Source of the DNA: DAOUKH01 sp965261455
GTDB taxonomy: Bacteria; Chloroflexota; Dehalococcoidia; SHYB01
DNA length: 64,000 bases
Direction: 5' to 3'
Assembly: GCA_965261455.1 (NCBI GenBank)
Contig: OZ253453.1
Coordinates: forward strand, 1,612,001 to 1,676,000
The position numbers and the translations under genes are program-made. The notes under the pieces were generated by a model that was not told the origin of the DNA, made no database searches, and was given only the letters and a program-made list of their open reading frames with translations. Below are positions 40,974 to 49,929 of the stretch, in pieces. Position 1 is the stretch's first letter. Every line of letters starts with the position of its first letter.

Positions 40974-41627
40974 TTGAACGACCTCCCGACGGCAAACCTC
41001 GAAGGCATCGCCGACCGCATCCGCGGCGAACTGACGCGCAAACACGCGGCCCGCGAGTCGGCCTACCCCCTATCGCGCCAGGTGGTGCGCAGCTCGGCGA
41101 ACGCGATTCGCGCCGTGCACCGCCACGAGTTCGAGACGGCGCGCGACCTGCTCGCCCAAGCCGCGGCGCAGCTCCGCGAGATCGAGGTCGCCACGGTCGA
41201 TCACCCCGAGCTGAGCTACACCGGCTACGTCGATACCGCCCAGAAGGAGTTCTCCGAGGCGAACGTCACCTTGGCCATCGCGTCGGGCACGCCCCTTCCC
41301 GCGCCGGAGGAGCTGGGCGTCGCCTACGCGCCGTACCTGAACGGGCTCGGCGAGGGGGCCAGCGAGATGCGCCGGCACCTCTTGGACACGCTCCGCCGCG
41401 GCGACGTCTCGCGCTGCGAGGACCTGCTGGCCTCGATGGACGACATCTACAACGTCCTGGTCACGATAGACTTCCCCGACGCCCTCACCGGCAGCCTGCG
41501 CCGGACGACCGATATGCTCCGCGGCGTCCTCGAACGCACGCGCGGCGACCTCACCCTCGCCATCGGCCAGCGTCGCCTAGAAGAGAAGCTCACGCAAGTC
41601 CAGAAGAGCCTCGGCTCGGAAGCCTAG
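40974..41627 (+). CDS. Translin-family-like protein
   Basis: A 217-residue all-helical protein. The ending VTIDFPDALTGSLRRTTDML and VLERTRGDLTLAIGQRRLEEKL closely follows the C-terminal signature of translin/haloarchaeal translin-like RNA-binding proteins (Y/F-P-D-A-V/L-T-G-x-L-R-R-x-x-D, then ERTRGDxT). Earlier segments (SRQVVRSSANAIRAVHRHEFETARDLL) fit the family. Translins bind single-stranded nucleic acid and form rings. TTG start with no clear ribosome site; possibly coupled to the zinc-ribbon gene upstream. It converges on pth. Confidence 0.72.
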   Translation: MNDLPTANLEGIADRIRGELTRKHAARESAYPLSRQVVRSSANAIRAVHRHEFETARDLLAQAAAQLREIEVATVDHPELSYTGYVDTAQKEFSEANVTLAIASGTPLPAPEELGVAYAPYLNGLGEGASEMRRHLLDTLRRGDVSRCEDLLASMDDIYNVLVTIDFPDALTGSLRRTTDMLRGVLERTRGDLTLAIGQRRLEEKLTQVQKSLGSEA

Positions 41628-41630
41628 CAC

Positions 41631-42221
41631 CTAACTCGCGTTGAAGCGGTTCATGGCGCTCTCGACGCCGTGGGCTATGACCCACTCGACGGCGTCGGCG
41701 GCCAGTTCCACCGCCGGACCGATGCGTTCGCGTTCGTCCTCGGTGAAGTCGCCGAGCACGTGGCGCACCGCGCCCTCAACGCCGGCGGGCCGCCCGATGC
41801 CGACGCGAATCCTCGGAAAGGCATCGGTACCCAGCTTGTCCGCGATCGACTTGATCCCATTGTGACCGCCCGCCGACCCCCGGCCGCGCACGCGGAGCTT
41901 GCCCAGCGGCAGATCGAGATCGTCGTAGACCACCACCATGTGATCCTTCGGCGCCCCGCTGGCCTGCGCCTGGCGCACCACCGCCTCGCCGCTCTCGTTC
42001 ATGTACGTCCGCGGCTTCGCCACCACGACGTGAGCCGACTTACCATCCAGATCGGCGTCGTATTCACCCACCAACGCGTTGGACCGGCGCTTGCGATGCA
42101 TTGTGATCCCGCGACGCTCCGCCAGCCTGTCCACAACCATGAAACCGACATTGTGCCGGTTGCCCTCGTGCTTAGGCTCAGGATTGCCCAGCCCCACGGC
42201 TAGAGCGTTTTGGCGCTTCAC
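41631..42221 (-). CDS. pth: Peptidyl-tRNA hydrolase
   Basis: A 196-residue Pth, which frees stalled peptidyl-tRNA. ALAVGLGNPEPKHEGNRHNVG contains the conserved Asn and the catalytic His; KPRTYMNESGEAV, VVYDDLDLPLGKLRVRGRGS and GGHNGIKSI complete the active site. The frame is open to 42260 through an AT-rich tract, but AGGAG seven bases before a GTG at 42221 marks the likely start, giving a normal-length protein. A near-consensus promoter lies about 70 bases upstream. Confidence 0.94.
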   Translation of the reverse strand: MKRQNALAVGLGNPEPKHEGNRHNVGFMVVDRLAERRGITMHRKRRSNALVGEYDADLDGKSAHVVVAKPRTYMNESGEAVVRQAQASGAPKDHMVVVYDDLDLPLGKLRVRGRGSAGGHNGIKSIADKLGTDAFPRIRVGIGRPAGVEGAVRHVLGDFTEDERERIGPAVELAADAVEWVIAHGVESAMNRFNAS

Positions 42222-42498
42222 TGCCTTGCTCCTGCTAGTTGAAAACATGAATCTTAGCAATTCTCAATCCTCAAGCACACTGACTATACTATATGCAAAT
42301 CGAAATCACATTTCAAACCTCAATTGCACTGTGCAGCAAACTTGTCAAGAGAATTCTAAACTGAAGCTAGATTTCCACAACACATTAGAATTTCTATGCT
42401 GATTCATAGTTCCATGCTGGTTTTATGTTTGAAGTTAGATGATACAGATCCCTTAACATTCGGAAACCGAGGTGTGCGCGGCCCCCCGCGGAACCACC
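42222..42498. other. AT-rich intergenic island
   Basis: Between the diverging pth and the end of ligA, roughly 42240-42475 is strongly AT-rich compared with everything around it. It contains the pth promoter on the minus strand. I see no gene, IS end or tRNA in it. A similar island lies at about 48900-49390. Confidence 0.65.
42288..42316 (-). promoter_or_regulatory. Promoter of pth
   Basis: Read on the minus strand: TTGAAA (42316-42311), 17 bases, TATAGT (42293-42288). This is one of the best sigma-70-like promoters in the window. Predicted start is near 42281, with a leader of about 60 bases to the GTG at 42221. Confidence 0.65.
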
Positions 42499-44559
42499 TC
42501 ATGACGCGGGCGCCGCGTCGGGCGCGGGCGGCTGCTCGTCGAGCATGGCACCGAAGGCGTCCTCGTCAAGTATTTCTAGCGGCGGCCCCAGCTCCTGCGC
42601 CTTGCGCAGCTTGGACCCCGCCGCGGCCCCCGCCACCACGTAGCTCGTCTTCTTGCTGACGCTGTTCCCCGCCTTGCCGCCTCGTTCCACTACCGCCGCC
42701 TCCGCCTCGGCGCGGGTCATGGACGAGAGGCTGCCCGTGATCACGAACGTCATCCCGCTGAACGGCCCGTCTTCCGCCGGCGCCTCGATGATCTCCGCCT
42801 GGGGGTCGACCCCCGCCGCCTTGAGGCGGTCGAGCACTTCGAGGTTCTTGTCGACTTGAAAATAGGCTGTGATGCTCTGCGCCACGATGGGACCGACGCC
42901 GTCGATTTCGACCAAGTCGTCCTCGTCCGCCTCTCGCAGAGCATCGACGTTGGGGAAGCGCGACGCGAGGAGCCGCGCCGTCTCCGACCCCACGTGCCGG
43001 ATGCCCAGCGCGAACAGGAGCCGGTCGAGCGGGCGCTCCTTACTGCGTTGGATGGCCGCGCAAACGTTCTCGGCGCTCTTCTCGCCCATGCGTTCCAACG
43101 CCGCCAACTGCTCCGCCGTCACCGCGTACAGGTCGGCCAAGTCGCGGACCAAGCCTGCCTCGATCACCTGCTGCGCCAGCGACTCGCCCATCCCCTCGAT
43201 GTCCATCGACCCTCGGTAGGCGAAGTGCTTCATCAACTCGTAGAACTGGGCGGCGCACGACGAGTTGGGACAGTAATACATCGCCTCGCCCGGTTCGCGG
43301 ACCACCGCGTCCCCGCTCACCGGACAGTGTGATGGGATCGAGTAGACCTCGGCGCGGTCGGGGTCCGTCTCCATCGACTTAACCACGTGGGGGATCACGT
43401 CGCCGGCCCGCTCTACGAGCACACGGTCGTCGATGCGCAGGTCTTTACGGCGGATGTCGTCCTCGTTGTGCAGCGTCGCCATCTTCACCGTGGCCCCGCC
43501 GATCTCGATGGGGTCGAGGACGGCATAGGGGTTCAGACTCCCCGTCCGCCCGACGTTGACCTTGATCTCCCGCAGCCTCGTCACTTCCTGCGTCGGGGGG
43601 AACTTGTAGGCCACGGCCCAACGAGGGTCGTGGGCGACGACGCCGAGGCGCCCCTGCATCTCGAAAGAATCGATCTTCACCACCACGCCGTCGACCCCGT
43701 AGTCGAGGTCTTCCTTCCGCTCCACCCACGACCGGTAGAAGTCCTCGACCTCCTCGATGGAGCCGCAGCGCCGTGCGTGGGAGTTGAGCTTGAAGCCCAG
43801 TTCAGCGAGCCGCGTCAGCGCCTCCCAATGCCCTCGCGGCGTCCAATCGCCGTCGGACCAGCCCAGCGCATAGACGAAGATGTCGAGCGGGCGGCTCGCG
43901 GTGACGCGCGAGTCAAGTTGGCGCAGCGCCCCCGCCGCCGTATTGCGCGGGTTGGCGTAGAGGGGCAGACCCTCCCGCGCGCGCTCCGCGTTCAGGCGGT
44001 CGAAGCCCGAGCGCGGCAGGTACACCTCGCCGCGGGCCTCAAAGCGCCGGGGAGGGGAGCCCGCGGAGGCCGAGACCGGCACGGTCAACGGCACGCTCCG
44101 AATCGTGCGGATGTTCTGGGTCACGTCCTCGCCGCGCACGCCGTCGCCGCGCGTGGCCCCCGTCTTGAGCAGCCCGTCCTCGTAGGTCAGGGCGACGGCG
44201 AGCCCGTCGATCTTTAGCTCGCAGACGTAGTCGAACGAAGCGCCGTCGACGAGGCGCTTGTTACGGGCCTCCCACGCCGCCAATTCCTCGAAGTTGAAGA
44301 CGTTGGCCAGGCTGAGGAGGGGCTGTTCGTGCTCGACGGTCCCGAAGCCTTCGGCGGGCGGCGCGCCCACCCGCTGCGTCGGCGAGTCGAGGACGCGGAG
44401 GTCGGGGTGCTCCTCTTCGATGCGCTGAAGCTCGCGGAAAAGCTCGTCGTACTCCGCGTCGCTGATCTCAGGGTCGTCAAGGACGTGGTAGCGGTGGAGG
44501 TGATGCGCGACGACGCGGCGGAGCTCTTCGGCGCGCGCGGCGGCCTTCGGCTTGTCCAA
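42499..44559 (-). CDS. ligA: NAD-dependent DNA ligase, atypical zinc finger
   Basis: A 686-residue LigA that seals nicks using NAD+. The adenylated lysine is K116 in CELKIDGLAV; the OB-fold, zinc finger, helix-hairpin-helix repeats and C-terminal BRCT domain (FSGMTFVITGSLSSMTRAEA) follow in the usual order. The start is TTG 44559 with GAGG six bases upstream, at the conserved beginning DKPKAAARAEELRRVVAHH; the frame is open further but without support. The zinc finger reads HCPVSGDAVV then YYCPNSSC: the second Cys of the four is Ser. TATACT at 44616-44611 could be its -10. Confidence 0.94.
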   Translation of the reverse strand: MDKPKAAARAEELRRVVAHHLHRYHVLDDPEISDAEYDELFRELQRIEEEHPDLRVLDSPTQRVGAPPAEGFGTVEHEQPLLSLANVFNFEELAAWEARNKRLVDGASFDYVCELKIDGLAVALTYEDGLLKTGATRGDGVRGEDVTQNIRTIRSVPLTVPVSASAGSPPRRFEARGEVYLPRSGFDRLNAERAREGLPLYANPRNTAAGALRQLDSRVTASRPLDIFVYALGWSDGDWTPRGHWEALTRLAELGFKLNSHARRCGSIEEVEDFYRSWVERKEDLDYGVDGVVVKIDSFEMQGRLGVVAHDPRWAVAYKFPPTQEVTRLREIKVNVGRTGSLNPYAVLDPIEIGGATVKMATLHNEDDIRRKDLRIDDRVLVERAGDVIPHVVKSMETDPDRAEVYSIPSHCPVSGDAVVREPGEAMYYCPNSSCAAQFYELMKHFAYRGSMDIEGMGESLAQQVIEAGLVRDLADLYAVTAEQLAALERMGEKSAENVCAAIQRSKERPLDRLLFALGIRHVGSETARLLASRFPNVDALREADEDDLVEIDGVGPIVAQSITAYFQVDKNLEVLDRLKAAGVDPQAEIIEAPAEDGPFSGMTFVITGSLSSMTRAEAEAAVVERGGKAGNSVSKKTSYVVAGAAAGSKLRKAQELGPPLEILDEDAFGAMLDEQPPAPDAAPAS

Positions 44560-44745
44560 TCTGCGCCTCGAAGTCGAACGGCTGAGCGGGGCGAATCCGC
44601 GACTCCTTCGAGTATAGCAAAGCCCCGGCCCGCACCTCCCGCAGGGCGCGCGAGTCTGGGGTGGCGTAGCGTATAGTGAGGCCGTCGAGCGACGTCCGCG
44701 AGCCAAGCGCGCCCTCACCCCAAAGGGAGAGGGGTAAGATCCCCC

Positions 44746-45624
44746 TTGAGCCTCTCCTCCCCTTCCTCAGATCAAGACGGAGCGGCCTCGCCCCACGGCG
44801 AGACCGTGATCGGCGGCCATGTCTTTCGCTGGGGTTCGCGCACCTACCTCATGGGCGTGGTCAACGTGACGCCCGATTCTTTCTCCGGCGACGGCCTCGC
44901 AGGCGACGCCACGGCCGCCGCCGACCTCGCCGAGCGCATGGCCGCCGACGGCGCCCACCTCATCGACGTGGGCGGCGAATCCACCCGTCCCGGGGCCGCG
45001 CCCGTGGACACCGACGACGAACTGCGCCGTGTCGTCCCCGCCGTCGAGGCGATCGTCCGCCGCGTGCGCCTTCCCGTGAGCGTCGACACCTCGAAGGCCG
45101 TGGTCGCCACGGCGGCCCTCGCCGCCGGCGCCGCCATGATCAACGACGTCTGGGCACTCGGCGCCGACCCGCGAATGCCCGGCGTCGCCGCCGAAGCCGG
45201 CGCGCCGGTGGTGCTCATGCACAACGGCCGCGGCGCCGTCTACCGCGACCTCGTGCCCGACGTCATCGCCTCGCTACGTTCGAGCATCAGGCTTGCAGAA
45301 GCAGCGGGTATCACATCGGAGAACATCATCGTCGATCCCGGCATCGGGTTCGGCAAGACGCCGGAACAGAACCTCGAACTGCTGCGGCGGCTCGGCGAGC
45401 TTCGGGTTTTGGGACGTCCGGTCCTCGTGGGCGCGTCGCGGAAGTCGACCATCGGTCTGGTGCTCGACCTCCCGCCCGACGAACGCCTCGAAGGCGGCGC
45501 GGCCACTGTGGCCATCGCCATCGCCAACGGCGCCGACCTCGTCCGCGTTCACGACGTGAAGGAGATGGCCCGCGTGGCCAGGATGAGCGACGCCATCGTG
45601 CGCGGCTGGAGCCGGAACGCATGA
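44746..45624 (+). CDS. folP: Dihydropteroate synthase
   Basis: A 292-residue TIM-barrel enzyme joining 6-hydroxymethyl-dihydropterin pyrophosphate to p-aminobenzoate in folate synthesis. Signatures are MGVVNVTPDSFSGDG and GGESTRPGAAPV, with DPGIGFGKTPEQNL, RPVLVGASRKST and IANGADLVRVHDV. The start is uncertain: TTG 44746 has GAGAGGGG rather far upstream; a GTG at 44806 (VIGGHVFRW) is the alternative. The stop overlaps the folK start as ATGA. Confidence 0.94.
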   Translation: MSLSSPSSDQDGAASPHGETVIGGHVFRWGSRTYLMGVVNVTPDSFSGDGLAGDATAAADLAERMAADGAHLIDVGGESTRPGAAPVDTDDELRRVVPAVEAIVRRVRLPVSVDTSKAVVATAALAAGAAMINDVWALGADPRMPGVAAEAGAPVVLMHNGRGAVYRDLVPDVIASLRSSIRLAEAAGITSENIIVDPGIGFGKTPEQNLELLRRLGELRVLGRPVLVGASRKSTIGLVLDLPPDERLEGGAATVAIAIANGADLVRVHDVKEMARVARMSDAIVRGWSRNA

Positions 45625-46133
45625 GCCGCCCCACGCAGGCAGGCGGCGAGACGCGGGTCCATCTGGGCCTGGGGTCAAACCTCGGCAACCGCAGGCGCAA
45701 CATTGAGCGCGCCGTCGAGCTGCTCGGCGAGCGGATGGCAGTCGAGCGCCTTTCCAGGCTCTACGAGACGCCGCCGATGTACGAAGAGCGCCAACCGCCC
45801 TTCCTCAACGCCGTCTGCGTCTGCGCGTCGCCGCCCGCCCCCCATGATCTGCTGCGGTTCATTCAGGAGATCGAGGCGTCCATGGGGCGCGTCCCCGGGC
45901 CCAAGAACAGCCCGCGCCCTCTCGACATCGACATTCTCCTCTACGGCGCCCTCGTGCTCGACGAGCCCGATCTCGTCATCCCTCACCCCGCCATCGCCGA
46001 GCGGCCCTTCGTCCTCGTCCCCCTCGCCGAGATCGACCCCAACGCCGTCCATCCCCTCACCGGCAAGACCGCCGCCGAAATGCTTGCCGACCTCTCTCCC
46101 GCCGCCGGCGACGCCGTTCCCCTCCCCCTCTAG
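45621..46133 (+). CDS. folK: HPPK, 6-hydroxymethyl-dihydropterin pyrophosphokinase
   Basis: A 170-residue HPPK. HLGLGSNLGNRRRNIERAVE is the family start, then YETPPMYEERQPPFLNAV, and GPKNSPRPLDIDILLYG carries the two catalytic Asp residues; IPHPAIAERPFVLVPLAEI follows. It makes the pyrophosphate substrate of FolP and is coupled to folP by a four-base overlap. Confidence 0.95.
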   Translation: MSRPTQAGGETRVHLGLGSNLGNRRRNIERAVELLGERMAVERLSRLYETPPMYEERQPPFLNAVCVCASPPAPHDLLRFIQEIEASMGRVPGPKNSPRPLDIDILLYGALVLDEPDLVIPHPAIAERPFVLVPLAEIDPNAVHPLTGKTAAEMLADLSPAAGDAVPLPL

Positions 46134-46245
46134 GGGGACCCACCCCAAACCTCTCTCCCCCCTGGGAGAGACTGAGAGAGGGCCACCTCCGCTATAATCA
46201 GCCTGCCGCCGTCCGTCCGCGCCGGACGTCAAGCGAACACGCTGC
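46134..46245. repeat. Intergenic stretch with CTCTCCC/GGGAGAG hairpin (family R3)
   Basis: After folK, CTCTCTCCCCCCTGGGAGAGACTGAGAGAGG forms a strong stem. The same design (TCTCCCC...GGGAGA followed by CTGAAAGAGGGC or GGTGAGGGG) recurs near 40427, 49654, 49733 and 50700. It may act as a bidirectional terminator. Confidence 0.6.
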
Positions 46246-48867
46246 ATGCGTACCTCCATCAAACTCCTCCAGGCCGGTTTCGGACTCGCCCTCCTCGCGG
46301 CGTTCGCCGCTGCGTGCACGCCGGTCGACATTGACTCCTACGACTGCGGCGACCTCAGGGACGACATCGTCGAGTTGAGCGAGGAGCAGACCAATCCGTT
46401 CGCCATCAAGATCCTCAAGATCAACAACGACTTTCGCGAGGTCCGTCGCACCGGTACGAGTCTCGAATGCGCGGCGACTGCGGTCACCGATACAAGCGGC
46501 ACGCTTCCCGTCACGTACCAGTTGGAGGAAGACGCCGATGGGGACACGTTCATCTACTACGAACTCGATCCTTCGGCCACGCCAACCCCCGAACCCACGG
46601 CCACGCCAACACCCACGGCGCGCCCCCGAACAGCAGTCACACCAACGCCGCCGCCAACGACCGCGCCCGCGGTTATCGCGCCTCCAACTACCGTAGTAAT
46701 CCTATCGACCGCCACACCAAGTCCTGAAGCAACGGACACACCTGCGCTAAGGGCCGCACCGACTTCCGAGCCCACCGCTGTGCGGACGCCAACCGCGATG
46801 CCCGCGCCGACGGCTACGCCGACATCTCACCCCACGGCCACACCGACACCTGAACCGACGGCTACGCCCAAGCCGGAAGACGACCGATTCACCGCCGTCA
46901 CCAGCGGCTGGACTCATACCTGCGCGCTTCGCCAAGACGGCACGCCCGTCTGCTGGGGGCTGAACGCCGAGGGGCAAGCGTCGCCGCCGCGGGGCGAGCG
47001 GTTTACCGCCATCACCAGCGGCGGGAGGCATTCGTGCGGCCTCCGCGAGAACAGCCAGGCGCGGTGCTGGGGCGCCAACGACTACGGTCAAACGTCCGTT
47101 CCTTCCGGCGAACGGTTCTCGGCCATCAGCAGCGGCGGCGACCACACCTGCGGGCTGCGTCAGGACGGGACCCCCGTCTGCTGGGGCTACGACGACGACG
47201 GCCAGGCGTCTCCCCCGCTCAGCGGGCGGTTCACCACCATCGTCGGCGGTTGGGGTCACACGTGCGCGCTGCGTGAGGACGGGATCCCGATCTGCTGGGG
47301 CCGCAATGACGACGGCCAAGCCTTGCCGCCGCTCGGCGAGCGGGTCACAACCATCGCTAGCGGCGAGTCGCACACCTGCGGGCTGCGCGCGGACGGCGCG
47401 CCCGTCTGCTGGGGCACTGACGACTACGGCCAGGCGTCGCCGCCGTCCGGCGAGCGGTTCACCGCTATCAGCAGCGTCGGGTTCCATACGTGCGGCCTCC
47501 GCGAGGACGGCGCTCCCATCTGCTGGGGCAACGACGATTGGGGCCAAGCCTCTCCGCCGTCCGGCCAACGCTTCACCGCCATCAGCAGCGGTTGGTCGTA
47601 CACCTGCGCGCTCCGCGAGGACGGCGCGCCCGTCTGCTGGGGCGACACCGAGCCCATCCAAGAATGGCCCCCGCCCAGTGGCCGGTTCAAGGCCATCAGC
47701 AGCGGCGAGTCTCACACCTGCGCGCTCCGCGAGGACGGCTCGCCGGTCTGTTGGGGAGCCAGTCTCTTCGGTGAATTGCCGCCGCCGCCCGCCGGGCCGT
47801 TCACCGCCATCAGTAGTGGCGGCGACCACACCTGCGCGCTCCGTGAGGACGGAACCGCTATTTGCTGGGGTGGCGTATCGCCGCCGTCCGGCCAGCGATT
47901 CACGATGATCAGCAGCGGCGCGTATAACACGTGCGGACTCCGTGAGGACGGTTCCCCACTCTGTTGGGGGAGTCTCTTCGGCGAAACGCTGACGCCGCCT
48001 TCGGGCCAGCGGTTCACCACCATCAGCGTTGGTGGTGACGCTCTCGGGGAATACGCGTGCGCGCTTCGGGAGGACGGCGCTCCTGTCTGCTGGGGACGCG
48101 ACGATGCGGGCCAAGCATCACCGCCGCTTGGCGAACGGTTTATCGCGATCAGCAGCGGTGCCTACCATACCTGCGCGCTGCGGCAGGACGGTTCCCCTGT
48201 GTGCTGGGGCAGCTCTGGTTTCTTCGGCGAGTTATCGCCCCCGACGGGCGAGCGGTTCACCACCATTAGCAGTGGCGGGGAGCACACCTGCGGACTTCGC
48301 GCGGACGGCACGTCCTTCTGCTGGGGCTCGGACTACTACGGGGAGACTACGCCTCCGCCGGAACGGTTCACCGCCATCAGCAGTGGTGGAAGCATCCTAG
48401 GAGGACACACCTGTGCACTGCGCGAGGACGCCTCCCCTATTTGCTGGGGCGGTGGCGACCTCGTGCAGGTCCGTCCGCCACGGCTCTCGCCGGACAGGCC
48501 CGATACGCCCATGTCCGCGACGCCCGCTCCCGGCGAGTCCGGCGGCGCCAGCATCGGCGCCGCCACGGCGGTCGCCGTCGGCGCGCCCGTCGCCGGCGCG
48601 TTGGCAACCGGGGACGAGGTTGACTACTTCCGCTTCCAGGCCCAAGCGGGAAAAACCTACCGGATCGACGTGGCCCTCGGCTCCCTCGGCGACTCCGTTG
48701 CGGTACTCTACGATGCCAACGGCGTGGATCTCGCCTACAACGACGACTACGGCTACGGCCTTGCGTCGCGGATTCTCTGGCAGGCCCCGGCCGACGGCGG
48801 GTACGTCATCGCGGTGAGCGGCTACGGCGGCACCGGCTCATACACCCTCACCGTGCAGGAAGCCTAG
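46246..48867 (+). CDS. RCC1-repeat lipoprotein with PPC domain
   Basis: An 873-residue exported lipoprotein. The signal peptide ends in a lipobox (FAAAC, Cys24). A small N-terminal domain is followed by a Thr/Pro-rich linker (about residues 105-205, PTPEPTATPTP-like), fourteen RCC1-like repeats of about 38 residues with the core HTCALREDGTPVCWG, and a C-terminal pre-peptidase (PPC) domain (VDYFRFQAQAGKTYRIDV). Every repeat has two Cys spaced C-x9-C, 28 in all, which in an exported protein suggests one disulfide per blade. No catalytic site is seen; binding or surface display is likely. The start ATG is at the first residue of a good signal sequence. Confidence 0.87.
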   Translation: MRTSIKLLQAGFGLALLAAFAAACTPVDIDSYDCGDLRDDIVELSEEQTNPFAIKILKINNDFREVRRTGTSLECAATAVTDTSGTLPVTYQLEEDADGDTFIYYELDPSATPTPEPTATPTPTARPRTAVTPTPPPTTAPAVIAPPTTVVILSTATPSPEATDTPALRAAPTSEPTAVRTPTAMPAPTATPTSHPTATPTPEPTATPKPEDDRFTAVTSGWTHTCALRQDGTPVCWGLNAEGQASPPRGERFTAITSGGRHSCGLRENSQARCWGANDYGQTSVPSGERFSAISSGGDHTCGLRQDGTPVCWGYDDDGQASPPLSGRFTTIVGGWGHTCALREDGIPICWGRNDDGQALPPLGERVTTIASGESHTCGLRADGAPVCWGTDDYGQASPPSGERFTAISSVGFHTCGLREDGAPICWGNDDWGQASPPSGQRFTAISSGWSYTCALREDGAPVCWGDTEPIQEWPPPSGRFKAISSGESHTCALREDGSPVCWGASLFGELPPPPAGPFTAISSGGDHTCALREDGTAICWGGVSPPSGQRFTMISSGAYNTCGLREDGSPLCWGSLFGETLTPPSGQRFTTISVGGDALGEYACALREDGAPVCWGRDDAGQASPPLGERFIAISSGAYHTCALRQDGSPVCWGSSGFFGELSPPTGERFTTISSGGEHTCGLRADGTSFCWGSDYYGETTPPPERFTAISSGGSILGGHTCALREDASPICWGGGDLVQVRPPRLSPDRPDTPMSATPAPGESGGASIGAATAVAVGAPVAGALATGDEVDYFRFQAQAGKTYRIDVALGSLGDSVAVLYDANGVDLAYNDDYGYGLASRILWQAPADGGYVIAVSGYGGTGSYTLTVQEA

Positions 48868-48893
48868 CCCGTCGGGTGGGGGCTCTGCTTCCC

Positions 48894-49076
48894 TCAGAGG
48901 TGTGCGGTTAAACGAAGCATGATGAACAAGCACGGCACGACAAACTTTAGAATCGTTAGGAGAAAGCGACGAACCGCACTCCAAAGGTTCTGCCATGGGT
49001 TGGATTGAATCTCACAATTCTCTTGAATTTCAATTTCCTCATTGAGTTCAATTTTGATTCTACGTTGCATCTTCAT
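48894..49076 (-). CDS. 60-residue putative membrane peptide in AT-rich island
   Basis: ATG at 49076 is preceded by GGAGG six bases away. The product starts MKMQRRIKIELNEEIEIQEN, has a Trp/Arg junction and ends with a membrane-spanning stretch FLLTILKFVVPCLFIMLRL. Codon use is AT-rich, unlike the rest of the window. No family recognised. The ribosome site and the amphipathic-plus-membrane layout make it more credible than the chance ORFs around it. It converges on the RCC1 lipoprotein gene. Confidence 0.45.
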   Translation of the reverse strand: MKMQRRIKIELNEEIEIQENCEIQSNPWQNLWSAVRRFLLTILKFVVPCLFIMLRLTAHL

Positions 49077-49211
49077 TGTATACCTCCAATCTGCGCTTGG
49101 CATGCACGGTCGCGGAGCTGTCGTTCATTACTGATCGATTCGGTTTGAATACTCTCTAGAAGACTAATGATTTATTCGAGAGTTACGTGATGGTATTATC
49201 GTAGTATTGGA

Positions 49212-49226
49212 TTATTTCTGCTCCAT
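49212..49226 (-). other. Four-codon mini-ORF behind a perfect ribosome site
   Basis: On the minus strand GGGAGGT lies four bases before ATG GAG CAG AAA TAA. It sits about 136 bases upstream of the 60-residue membrane-peptide ORF and could be part of its leader. A ribosome site this strong is rare for chance in an AT-rich tract. Confidence 0.3.
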
Positions 49227-49881
49227 AGTCACCTCCCTTTCAATGAATATGCCGATATCACCGTCAATGCCAAATAGATTACGATGAGGTAGTTTGCAGA
49301 AAATAGTAACGGTAATATTTGGTAATGTTTGTTATATATTTATTCGGTAGCTTTTGTTACTGGTTGTAAGAGTGGTCCAGTGAATATTGTTGCCTTTGGT
49401 CGGTTGCGTTGAGTAGCCCGGCCTTCCCCTCCAGTATATGAGGTTCTGTCAAGGGGGCCAACATGTCGTCACCCGGCCCGACGTCTCGACGACCAAGCCT
49501 ATTCTGAACGACCGATACTCCGGCGTCAAGTACATATCTGAGTGGCCATTCTGAAGGCTTCAAAGAGCGCTGCGCAACCTGAACCATCCCGTAGGCCGAT
49601 TCACGAATTCCGTCCTTCCAACCTCCCCCCGAAGGGCATCACCTTAAACCTTTCCCCCTCTGGGGGAAACTGAAAGAGGGCATGCGCCCAAAGGGCGCGT
49701 CGGAGGGGCAGGGCGGGGCATCTTACCCTCTCCCCACGGGAGAGGGCAGGGTGAGGGGCCCCCTTTCAACCACCAAACCCCCTCGAACTCCATCCCCCAC
49801 GCCGGCCGACCCCTCCCGTAGGGGCGAGTCTGCGACTCCTCCCCCGCCCGCCCCTCCGGCCCCCGCCTGCGCCACACCCCC

Positions 49882-49910
49882 TTGACAACCCTCAACCCCT
49901 CCCCTACCAT
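49882..49910 (+). promoter_or_regulatory. Promoter TTGACA-N17-TACCAT
   Basis: TTGACA at 49882-49887, 17 bases and TACCAT at 49905-49910, with the expected start at about 49917. It points into the GC-rich hairpin-rich segment. Confidence 0.6.
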
Positions 49911-49917
49911 CAACAAA

Positions 49918-49929
49918 GAACATATGTTC
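49918..49929 (+). promoter_or_regulatory. Perfect LexA-like box GAACATATGTTC
   Basis: A perfect 12-bp palindrome that fits the GAAC-RNRY-GTTC consensus of Gram-positive/Chloroflexi LexA. It begins 36 bases after TTGACA, over the predicted transcription start, a classical repressor position. No lexA or recA gene is in the window, so the regulator is inferred. Confidence 0.55.

Noticed and set aside
46747..48114. A 455-codon minus-strand frame opposite the RCC1 repeats
   Set aside because: It is an antisense shadow of a repetitive GC-rich gene; the product is Arg/Ala-rich and low in complexity, without a ribosome site.
49357..49587. 76-codon minus-strand frame (begins MVQVAQRSLKPSEWPLRYVL)
   Set aside because: It has a protein-like composition and ends in the AT-rich island, but there is no ribosome site and no family that I recognise; perhaps a gene fragment, too weak to list.
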